DNA of 64,000 nt, from assembly GCA_023238725.1 (NCBI GenBank), contig CM041534.1, positions 4,972,449 to 5,036,448 of the forward strand, read 5' to 3'. The translations under genes were made by a program, and so were the position numbers. Positions within the stretch are counted from its first letter, which is position 1; the number at the start of each line of letters is the position of its first letter. The notes below the pieces were generated by a model. The model was not told the DNA's origin, searched no databases, and saw only the letters and a list, made by a program, of their open reading frames with translations. This stretch comes from Scortum barcoo. Lineage: Eukaryota > Chordata > Actinopteri > Centrarchiformes > Terapontidae. Positions 39,601 through 49,300 of this stretch are shown one piece after another.

Positions 39601-40954
39601 AATGGCAAATATATTCGTGGGGTGAGCTCTGTCATGCCCGGGGAGCGTTAGCACCAAAAGACCTACCAAACCTTTGAAAGACTGCTTCCTCACCTTAAAG
39701 GTTTTCAAAGTTTGAAATAAAAGAAGTTTATTCAAGGTTTTAAATAAAAGAAATGATAATCCATGTATCATTTGTTGTGATCTGACTCTTAAGATTGTCA
39801 AAATGATAGCACGATAAAACACAGCACCAAAATGAACACTATAAACTGTAAAGAAAAACCAAGGGTGTGTCATTTCCAAATCTGTTTCAATCAGCTTGCT
39901 TATTTCCCCCTTTTTTTTTAAGAAATAACCTTGTCATAAGAAAGAGAAAATACTTTTGAATTTGTCTTTCCGTGACACATCAGTGTCACCAGCAGAAAGT
40001 AACGTGTCTGCCCACTGTTTGGCAGCGAATTGGGCAGCAGTTGATTGTTATCTGTGTTAGCATATGCCTCAGCGTGTTCATCACACACAGCTCCTCAGGT
40101 TCTACTGCTCAGAGGTGGAGACACACAGAAAAAAAAAAACACACACGCACAGACACACACAGGCATGCCACACACACACTCATGCGCAAACACAAACAGT
40201 CCATGAGTGATGATAAACTCACAAAGACACAGATGATGTATTCAGCAGCGAGACAAAAAAGAACACACTCTCCCTCCCCTTGACTAAACTTCCAGGGAAT
40301 GACTCCGACATGTCAAAGCAAGTGTGTGGACGCAACGTGCAAGCATGCTGCATTTTTGTCTCAACTTGAGAAGGGCAGATAATTACACTTATCTGTCCTC
40401 TGATCTCACATGCTCGGCCCTTCTGCCATCACTCTTACAACACTTTGTTTGCAGTGCTAGGGACATTTGCTGTGTCAACAGTGTGTGTCTCTGACCCTTG
40501 GTGGCACCCTGCAGTAGTCAAATAAGACGTCTTCCTTTTAAAGTGATGTTTTTCTAATTATTTGATCAGTACATAATTCTTTTTTAAATCTTGCTGTGCA
40601 AAATCATTGAGACATCAGGGTTACATAACTCTAATCAACCCAGCAAAAAAGTCCCAAAAACCACCAAGTTGTTGAATTTTTCAGAGTCACACTGAAAGGT
40701 CTTTTAGCATCAGGCTGTGTCACTGTGAGCAAGTTGAAACATGTAAGACAATGCAAACCATCTCAGCAGTCAGGTCTACCTGTTGGTAGCGCTCAGGGAT
40801 GAATGTGTGTGTCTTACCCGATGATGTAAGCCAGGACCCCCAACTGGATCAGGCGGCACACCACTCCCACCCTCCTGTTCCTCACCAGCACCTGGCGCGG
40901 GGTCTCATACTCAAAGAAGAAGTCCGAGAGGGCATTGGTGATTTGGCTCTTCAT
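30691..40954 (-). CDS. p2rx1: P2X purinoceptor 1 (ATP-gated cation channel)
   Basis: P2X1 is a trimeric plasma-membrane channel opened by extracellular ATP and expressed in smooth muscle and platelets/thrombocytes. Minus-strand exons: 40818-40954 (start MKSQITNALSDFFFEYETPR, with the T-P-R kinase site and TM1), 36918-37062, 34803-34874, 34375-34444, 33159-33246, 32880-32960, 32603-32744, 32345-32490, 31612-31702, 31455-31520 (TM2), 31267-31362 and 30691-30864. All phases match, giving 435 residues against 399 in human P2X1. Visible features are the ATP-contact lysines in SKMKG, ten ectodomain cysteines, YNFR, LLKVFGIR, TM2 GSGVGIFGVATVVCD and the Y-x-x-x-K trafficking motif YKNMK. P2X1 rather than P2X4/5 follows from VFPAQGDSSFVVMTN and VRHCKPTYNFHGLY. 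The last exon is the least certain: reading through exon 11 instead gives VGSPVHVS and a stop at 31240. Confidence 0.95.
35835..35868. repeat. (GCTAA)n tandem repeat
   Basis: Nearly seven perfect GCTAA pentamers lie in p2rx1 intron 2. A nearby (CAGA)n run lies at 34300-34320 in the intron between exons 4 and 5. Confidence 0.9.
37735..38560. repeat. Old copy of the dispersed 'TTTTACTCCACT' repeat
   Basis: This p2rx1 intron-1 segment shares TTTTACTCCACTGCA, CAATAAAATGCTGCT, GCATCAGTA and an AACA-TAATAAT-like series with the repeats at 44272-44848 and 48733-49209. It is more diverged and interrupted by unrelated sequence around 37940-38230. It appears to be an older member of the same family. 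Confidence 0.5.
39290..39440. promoter_or_regulatory. TAATTA-dense block, possible conserved enhancer
   Basis: Within 150 bp of p2rx1 intron 1 there are several homeodomain core sites (TTTAATTAG, GAATTAATG, GGTAATTAATTAATC, TTAAATTAG) interleaved with non-repetitive CTGAAGCTGCTGTTCC-type sequence. The composition differs from the neighbouring simple AT-rich intron. This is a pattern observation. Function and conservation are not shown by the sequence alone. Confidence 0.35.
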
Positions 40955-40964
40955 CTTCTCTCAT
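40911..40964 (-). promoter_or_regulatory. Upstream open frame overlapping the p2rx1 start
   Basis: On the minus strand an ATG lies 10 nt before the p2rx1 initiator in a different frame. It encodes MREDEEPNHQCPLGLLL and stops inside exon 1. The upstream ATG has CCG before it (weak context) while the p2rx1 ATG has AAG (purine at -3), so leaky scanning would favour the receptor start. Confidence 0.6.
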
Positions 40965-41144
40965 CGGCTGACCCCACGGAGAGGAGGGTCTCTCTTCACC
41001 CCACTCACATATAAACACCCAGACCCCACTTCTCCTCCTGGTCGTTCCTCACGAGTGGCGAAGGTCCTACGCCTCCTCTCATAAGGAACGTCTGACGCGC
41101 TTCACGAGAAGTCCTGAAGTGTAGGACTTCCTCCCTCCCACACT

Positions 41145-41180
41145 GCTCTCTCTCTCTCTCTTCCCCTCTCTCTCTCCCTC
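41145..41180. repeat. CT/GA-rich tract near the p2rx1 promoter
   Basis: Read on the p2rx1 strand this is a GAGA tract about 190-225 bp upstream of the initiator ATG. Confidence 0.8.
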
Positions 41181-43051
41181 TGTGCAGGGTCACTCTCCTT
41201 TCAGTCAGTCACATTTGTGCATCCTCCCGCTCACATCGCTGCGTAGATCCTGGCTTTTCACTACTGCATCTCTATTCTCTTTCTTTTTGCAGCAGCACTC
41301 AAAATTAGTGAAAAGAAAGTCTTTGAATACGTTCTTGTCTTGGTGGCAAGTTCAAATGACTCAACAGCTGCCACACAAGCGCTGGGACCTCCTCCTCTCT
41401 CTGTGCAATCAAACGTTATCATTATTACTGACATGCTCTTCCTGCGTGTTATGCAAAAACAGAAACCCTCACCACAAACACACTGTGTGGATGCCACAGT
41501 CGAGCTTATTTGCCTCTCGTGTTGACATTAAGCCTTCTTATGCTTTATCATCACTTTGTTTGGGGGCACACAGAGAAACAGTTTGGGTTTCTAACCCCAC
41601 TCAACAATTCATATTCTGCAAGGTGCTTTGAATTTCTAATCTTCAGTCTCAAGTGGGAGAAAGCAGCAAACAAATAAATATAATAAAAGTGAATCATCCC
41701 ATTTTGGAATAAATAAATTGAAATATTAAGAACATTATATAACGGGTTTCCTATCTGGAATATGTTCTATCACTTGCAGCACTGTGCAGTGCTTTCTAAT
41801 CTCCAGAGATTAGCAAATGCAACATCTTACTTTGGAATCATGTTTAAAATCTAAATCTAAATATGGTTAAAGCCTTTTCTAAAAGACATGTGAATATACA
41901 TTGGAAATTGCCACAAAATGGCCATGTCTAGAATTTGGTAGGATTGTAAGGGATTGTACAATGGAGGCTGTATGACAATCTAAATGATAACCTAAAATCA
42001 GCACAAACTATGCAATGTGTGCCAACTGGCACATGAGTTATCTCCAAAGGGACAGAAGGAGATAACTGTCTCTCTGTTGAGATTTGCCTGAGGTTTGTGC
42101 CTTCACACCAGTACAGTGGAGGTGAATGCAATTTCCATAGACCTCACTGTGGACAGTTTCAGTGGGGTTATTTCTTAATATTTCCACTGAAATTCTACAC
42201 AGTTCATTTTGTGGATTATTATATTTGAAAAAAGTTGCTGTTTATTTTTTTATTTGATTTTTTTAATGCTGTGAGCACCGCAAATGTATTCCAGCCCCTC
42301 ACTTGTATTAAAGTTGAGAAGTGTGAATATCTGTAAAAATTGTAATGGCAATCCATTCACTGAGATATTTCAGTGTGGGTTCAGGTGATGGACCTACAGA
42401 CAGGCCGACATTGCCAACTCTAGAGTCATTCTAGCATGTTCAAAAAGAAAACTCAGTTACAGTTGTACAATTATATATATATGTAGAGAGAGAGAGAGAA
42501 AATCCTGGAACCAAAATCTTAAATTTAAAAACCAACATCAGACTCGATGTGACTCAATGTGATAGCAGCTTCAGCTGTTCAGACAAACTTAAATCAGCAC
42601 TCAGGTTGATAATTTGGTGTATCCTGACAGTGTACAGGATGGCAATGAGGGAGTAATTGAACTATAGATTATCTTAATTTACTCCCAGGTTGACTGAGCA
42701 TCAGACTGACAGATTGTAACATAACTGTTTCCGTCTAAAAGAGGATTTCTGATAAAGAAGAACTGAAGATTACTGATGTTACAGCAGAGGGAAGTAACAT
42801 CTGTTCAGTGACATCAACTACTTTGAAAAAAGGGAACATCAGATTAATACAGGTCACCAACAGCACAATGCAGTCAGGTGAACACAACTGAAAAACTCTC
42901 ATGCGGGCTTTCACTTCGTCACAAATAAACCCAAACAAAACAATAAAACTGTGAGATGAGACATGTTAGCTGGATAGATACCTTTGGAAAATGTTTGTGA
43001 CTGTAATGACTGTAATAATATATTAATATACATGGCATAACATCATGGATA

Positions 43052-43053
<2 letters not shown>

Positions 43054-43117
<64 letters not shown>
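43054..43117. repeat. (TA)32 microsatellite
   Basis: A pure alternating TA run of about 64 nt lies in the intergenic region. It is self-complementary and prone to cruciform formation and assembly length error. Confidence 0.95.
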
Positions 43118-43121
<4 letters not shown>

Positions 43122-44271
43122 TATGAGTTTTAATATGCTACCATGATGTTTTGATTATGTTTCCTCTGTGTTTGTGTACTGAACATACTGTATATTACTG
43201 ATCTAACGACATGTCAGTTACCCCACTTCCCCAGAAATTTAACCATCTCTGCTGTGTGAGGGTGGGTAAGAAGTTACAAAGCATGAGTTACTGATTCCTT
43301 GTGTATTGCTAAATAACCTGTCCTTCTGTCAAGAGCATGTTGGTGCTTGAGCTGATTCCTTAAGTTTGACTAAGTCTACCCTGTTTTCCTGCCATGGATC
43401 TATGATTTTCTTCCCCCTGGCTCCGGATGTAAACGGTGTTGCTTAAAATCAGAACTGTTCTGATTGTGATTGTGAAGGGTGATAAAATATGTGTAATAGT
43501 GATTAATCAAAGGGGAACATGAGAACATCATTTCACTGTCTGTAGAGCTCAAGATCCAAAATGATCTTTTAAAGACTACACTTAAATAATATCTTTAAAT
43601 CTCACACTCTGAGCCATTAATTTCTAACCATGATGCATTCTTACAATTTTGGGATTGTGAAATGCCCCCATATGAATTCTCATCTTTCCCTAATATAGAA
43701 ACCTTAAATAATACTTTTACAGTGGTAAATGCTGTTTCCTGGAAATAGGATTTTAGTTATTTGTCCAGTGTCTTAATGATTGTTGTACCAACATACCATT
43801 ATCAAAAAGGCTCGCTCATGTTGTTATTATATGTTAAGATTATTATCTTACATGTAATATGATTATTATGTTGGGCTGTTGAATTTTTCAAAATTGGACT
43901 TTATTGATTTTTAGGGGAGTTACGAAGTGATGACATGATCATAACATGGCATCATTTTTCAAATTTCTGTGGTGTCCTCCAGGCAGATTAGGGTCCTCCA
44001 CCACGCCTGGTAGTAAGCTAAATCCAGCATCAAAAGGCTTATCAGAATCAGAAACAAACTGTAAACAGACCATATGACACAGATACAGACGATGTGCAAC
44101 TGACTCCCAAAGCGGATTTACAGTCTGAGTTTTGACCTTTATTTTGTCTCTAAAGTTATGGGAGATTTAAAATGTCTTAACAAAAACACATCAGACAAAG
44201 AAATTAACACTTGTGATACATATTTTATTTTATTTATGCATTTACCGAGTCATTATTACACACAAAAAAAA

Positions 44272-44848
44272 CAAATAATGACTAAAGTGTTACTCACACA
44301 TCAGTGGAAAGTAACAGAGTACAGAGTTACTTTATTCTTCTACTCCACTACATTTTAGAGGGAAATATTTTACTTTTTACTTTATACATTTATCTGACAG
44401 TTTTAGTGACCAGTTACTGTGCAGTTTAAGATCTTACATTAAAAAACACAATAAGCTTCTACAATAAAATGCATCATTAAAGATGAACTTTTCAACATTT
44501 ATGGCTTTCAAAGTAGCAATATACTTCACAGAAAGCGAGGTTTAGAGAAAACCCCAATAATAGTTTGAATTTTGAAACAGAAATGTATTTTTCCTTCTTT
44601 CCTGTCCCATTTAATGACCCCTCTTCGTGGGTTAGGGCTGACTGTACATGAAGTAATTAAAATAGACTTAGAGACTTAGACTTAGACTTGACTTTATTGA
44701 TCCCTTTGAGGATGGCTCCCTCAGGGAAATTTAAGTTTCAAATTTAAAAAATTTAAAATGATAACAGTAAAATGCTGCTTTCACATTGATGCATCAGTAT
44801 TAACAACCTAATAATATAATAGTCATATAATAGTATATCAGCCAATTC
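44272..44848. repeat. Dispersed repeat family B, copy with nested insertion
   Basis: It is near-identical to 48733-49209 over GTGTTACTCACACATCAG through ATATAATAGTCATATAATAG, with only scattered substitutions, plus one extra 96-bp segment. The near identity implies a recent copy event. Confidence 0.9.
44664..44759 (-). mobile_element. Short retroposon tail inserted into repeat B
   Basis: The paired copy at 48733-49209 preserves the empty site. The insertion is bounded by a 7-bp direct repeat TTAAAAT (44657-44663 and 44753-44759). It contains AGACTTAG tandem units and GACTTTATTGATCCCTTTG. Read on the minus strand it ends in AGGGATCAATAAAGTC followed by (CTAAGT)n. This is the arrangement of a 5'-truncated fish non-LTR element with a short-repeat 3' tail. 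Confidence 0.75.
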
Positions 44849-46186
44849 TATCTATTTCCCTTGTGGTCATATGTAAGCAATAACTTGTCTTCCTCCTTTA
44901 AACCACACAGTGTTTTCCAGCTAACACAAGTGAACTGACTAACACTTGACTTAACTCAGATGAGCCCTCTGAATGTCTGTTTGTGCATCTTCATTCAAGA
45001 TCCATCCCATAAAACTGCAGACAGTCACACATCACAAATGGAACTACATACACAGTAAATAGCCACATCCTTTGCAGGCAGTAGCCCAGAGGAAGCTGTT
45101 GTAATGTGCGAGGCTGTCTGTGTTGGCTGGCCCCAGCCTGTGTCAGTGATGATAAGCTGTGACTTCATTTCAACATTCACAATTTCCGGCTAAAAAAAAC
45201 CTTGCATGTAACAGGGAGAACAGATACCATATTCCATTCAACGTCCCTCACTGGGTGCACACTTTATCATACTGCTGTGGTTTTTGGGCCCACAGAGTAC
45301 GTGCACCCGAGTCCTTCTCCAGTCATACTGTTTGAGAGCGTGGTCGAGCCTGATGACTCTGTGTCGACTCATGTGACACATAAATGGGATAAAATAATCA
45401 AATAATATGGCTGGACTAGACCTAATTGTTATTGAGCTGAATGGATCAAATACTGAGAAGAATCATCTTGGGGGGGGGTTGTGATGCTCTGAAAAATGAA
45501 AAAAATGTCCTCATTGTTTTACAGACACTTTGACTGTGTGTGAGATAAATGCTTTTGTTTGTGCATCACATGATGACCCCTATAAGTGGAAAACCTCTAA
45601 ACCAATGTCACTCATTCCCACGGCCCTTAAGAAAACTAAAAACGGTGCTTCGCATTTAGCTCTGTCAGATTTGTGCTGTCCTCTGCTGGAGAGCACTGAG
45701 ATAAAATACATCTGTCTGTTTTTTATTGTGGTGATTTGATTGTATTTTATTGTGGCATGAAAAATCCCACAATACCACAATGAAAAACAAATCACTTATT
45801 ATTTTATTATCACTTAATTGTTAATAAAGACAAAAGGCTAAATAATTATCATTTTAACATTTTTATATAGTCATGACCCAGTTAATACAGACATAAAAAT
45901 GTAATGCAATTCATCTCACTTTATTTCTTTATTGAATGTTTTTATTTGGGAATTTTAAATCGTCCACAGAGGATGATAAAGACACACGAGTAGTATTTCA
46001 AGAACTAATATGGTCATAACATTGTCATTAAAGCTTGTGATGGGAACAATATGCGAATCATAAATCACATACCGTCTATGGGACAAACCTTGAGCTTGTC
46101 TCGTGATCTGCAGTTTAGCGTTTGGACATGTCTACCTGTGCTCGCGCCTGACAGTCCGCACTCGGGGTAAATTTCACCACAGCGTA

Positions 46187-46194
46187 TGACGTCA
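46187..46194. promoter_or_regulatory. Consensus CRE (TGACGTCA) in the dhx33 promoter
   Basis: A perfect palindromic cAMP-response element lies about 205 bp upstream of the dhx33 ATG in a CpG-richer segment. Confidence 0.55.
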
Positions 46195-46215
46195 AACATC
46201 TGCGCCGAGTTTGAC

Positions 46216-46221
46216 CACGTG
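46216..46221. promoter_or_regulatory. E-box CACGTG in the dhx33 promoter
   Basis: A canonical Myc/USF-type E-box (CCACGTGG context) lies 22 bp after the CRE. Control by Myc would fit a gene acting in rRNA transcription, but this is inference. Confidence 0.5.
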
Positions 46222-46397
46222 GGCACGTTTTTGCAGAGGTAGCAAAACATCCGCAGTGACGCTCGCTCGTCTGTCAGCGAGCGTGGAAGAGAAAAAAAAA
46301 CTTTTCTTGTTGTTTCTTCCCGTCAGTGAAAAAACAAAAAAACTGAAGAAAGAGCCGCGGACTGTTTTTGTGCCCCCGGAGTCACTTTCTCCAGACC

Positions 46398-49300
46398 ATG
46401 CCCCACGACCCCGACCCTCCTCCGGCTAAAAGGTTCAAGCCGGGGTCCGTTTTCTTCCGTCTCGATAAGAATAAACCTGGAATGCTGCTGCCTAGAAAGG
46501 GGAATGCCACCACTCCGATAGACGTCCAGAGGAAACAGCTCCCGATCCACCAGGCGAAACCTCAGCTGCTCAACCAGCTGAGGCAGCTGCACAGCGCCAT
46601 CCTCATAGGTGAGAGCTCCGAGCCCTGTCTGCGGCACTGCCTGCCTCCCTGTGACACCACACTAAAGGACACTTCCGCTCTGAAATACTCTGATGGTGTC
46701 AGCTCAGTGTGACTGTCACAGAGTCTCTTTCTCACCCTCAGCAGGAAACTCTCTGGTTAAATGTCTCTGTCAGCATCTTGCTTGCTCGTTTCCACTCTCA
46801 CAGGTTCAGGATTAGGGTCAGTGTGGCACCTCTAACTTTTTGTCTAACCCTACCCGCTCCTTTTCTGCTCCATCAGGGGAGACCGGCTCCGGGAAGACCA
46901 CTCAGATCCCTCAGTACCTGTATGAGGCCGGCATCGGGCGCCAGGGCATCATCGCCATCACTCAGCCCCGTCGAGTCGCCGCGATCTCGCTGGCAGGAAG
47001 GGTGGCCGAGGAGAAGAGGACTCAGCTTGGGAAGCTGGTATGAGTGGAGATCTGTTTCCTCACAGTGCAGCATTGAAGCGCCCTGTGGAGGTTTATGTAT
47101 GTTGCAATAAACTCTGTACTGTTGTGTGGCACTAACTCAGTATTAAATGTTGTTGATATGTTGTTCATTTTTCCAGTTTGACTTTATTTAATTGTATCAG
47201 TGTTTGAAGTCGTCTTTCCAGGCTATAGTAAATCAACAAATCTCTCTTCAGGTTGGTTATACGGTGCGTTTTGAGGATGTCACCTCCTCGGAGACGAAGC
47301 TGAAGTTCATGACGGACGGCATGCTCCTGCGCGAGGCCATCGGAGACCCCTTGCTGCTGCGCTACACGGTGGTGGTCCTGGATGAAGCTCACGAGCGCAC
47401 CGTGCACACCGACGTGCTGTTCGGCGTGGTCAAGACCGCTCAGCGCCGACGGAAGGAGCTCAACAAGGTTCCCCTGAAGGTAGGAGGACGTTTCCGCTTG
47501 TCCTGGCTCCAGCGCATTCATTTCTGTCAGCTCGTTTTCTGCCTCCGCTGTGTCGATCTGCTTAAGCGTCTCCTATCTCACTTTTGTGTAACCTGCTCAG
47601 GTCATAGTGATGTCGGCCACCATGGACGTGGATTTGTTCTCCGAGTACTTCAACAAGTCGCCCGTACTCTACCTGGAGGGCAGGCAGCATCCCATTCAGA
47701 TCTACTACACCAAGCAGCCCCAGTCCGACTACCTGCAGGCTGCACTCGTCTCTGTCTTCCAGATCCATCAGGTAGTTTTCAGTATTTGTGAGGGAAAAAC
47801 GTTTCTTAGAATCATTATACTAAGTTTATGATGTCTTAGGTCTTCTCATGTATTGTATTTTTATTGCAGTTGAATTCAAGGGACCCTGATAAATATGATT
47901 TAAATTTCAATCTAAGCCGAAAAATAGACCCTCTTTCCTTTCTGGCTTTATGAGAAGCACAGACCTGTGAGCAAACAGCTCTCCTGGCTGCACGCTCACG
48001 CGGCGCACCGCGATGATTCTTCTTGACACCAGAACAGAACGCCGTCTTGCTGTTTTGCGCACAGGAGGCCCCCCCGTCCCATGATATCTTAGTCTTCATG
48101 ACGGGTCAGGAGGAGATCGAGGCTCTGGCGAGGACGTGCCGGGACATCGCCAAGCATCTGCCCGATGGCTGTGGTCCCATGGTGGTCATCCCTTTGTACG
48201 CGTCGCTGCCCCCCGCGCAGCAGCTCAGGGTCTTCCAGCCGGCTCCCAAGGTGAAGGCAACAGTAAACACGCAGGAGAGACACAGCGGTGTAGACAGAGG
48301 GATGTGTTTGTGAAGAAAACAGCCACGGTGCTATCAGACAGTGTTTGTATCTGTGCGCTGCTCTTCTTAAATATGTTTCTTCACATTGTTTTACTGTTTA
48401 CTACTGCCACAAAAAACTGCCTTGTTTCTTCATTGTAAATCTATATATGTTTATATATATTTATATATGTACTATAGTCATTTTGTATTATTGTCTAACT
48501 CATACAGAATGATGTCCTTTTTAACTTTTGCAGGGATGTAGGAAGGTCATCCTGTCAACCAACATTGCTGAAACGTCAGTCACAATCTCTGGGATCAAAT
48601 ACGTCATAGACACGGGGATGGTGAAGGCCAAACGTTTCAATCCAGGTTAGATGATTCAGTCCACACACACACACACACATTCTCATATCGGTATTATCAG
48701 AAACACAGCGTTTAACTGACATATCCTGAAGGACCAAATAATGAATAAAATAGTGTTACTCACACATCAGTGGAAAGTAACAGAGTACAGAGTTACTTTA
48801 TTCTTCTACTCCACTACATTTTAGAGGGAAATATTTTACTTTTTACTTTATACATTTATCTGACAGTTTTAGTGACCAGTTACTTTGTAGTTTAAGATCT
48901 TACATTAAAAAACATAATAAGCTTCTACAATAAAATGCATCATTAAAGATGAACTTTTCGAACATTTATGGCTTTCAAAGTAGCAATATACTTCACAGAA
49001 AGCGAGGTTTAGAGAAAACCCCAATAATAGTTCAAATTTTGAAACAGAGATTTATTTTTCCTTCTTTCCTGTCCCATTTAATGACCCCTCTTCGTGGGTT
49101 AGGGCTGACTGTACATGAAGTAATTAAAATGATAACAGTAAAATGCTGCTTTCACATTGATGCATCAGTATTAACAACCTAATAATATAATAGTCATATA
49201 ATAGTATATAAGTCACAGGAAGCAATTCTATAGAAAACCATTACTTTTACATTTGATGCTTCAAAAGTGTATTTGGTGATATGATGAATTATCAAGTCCT

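Larger units (their letters stand above)
40955..46397. other. p2rx1-dhx33 intergenic region (divergent promoters)
   Basis: The two genes are transcribed away from this interval. It contains a CT/GA run at 41145-41180 close to the p2rx1 start, (TA)n at 43054-43117, (GA)n near 42486-42500, a dispersed repeat with a nested insertion at 44272-44848, and a more GC-rich promoter segment from about 46080. No coding exon is supported. A 149-codon frame at 41182-41631 lacks splice or family evidence. Confidence 0.6.

Noticed and set aside
39469..39879. 136-codon minus-strand open frame in p2rx1 intron 1
   Set aside because: AT-rich intron without splice context, no recognisable domain; hydrophobic Phe/Leu content is what random AT-rich DNA gives.
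30691..40954. Assignment of the receptor as P2X4 or P2X5
   Set aside because: VFPAQGDSSFVVMTN, VRHCKPTYNFHGLY and LLKVFGIR match P2X1; the P2X4 and P2X5 equivalents differ at these places.
41182..41631. 149-codon open frame in the p2rx1-dhx33 interval
   Set aside because: It begins in the CT-rich p2rx1 upstream region, has no family resemblance and no intron or promoter logic.
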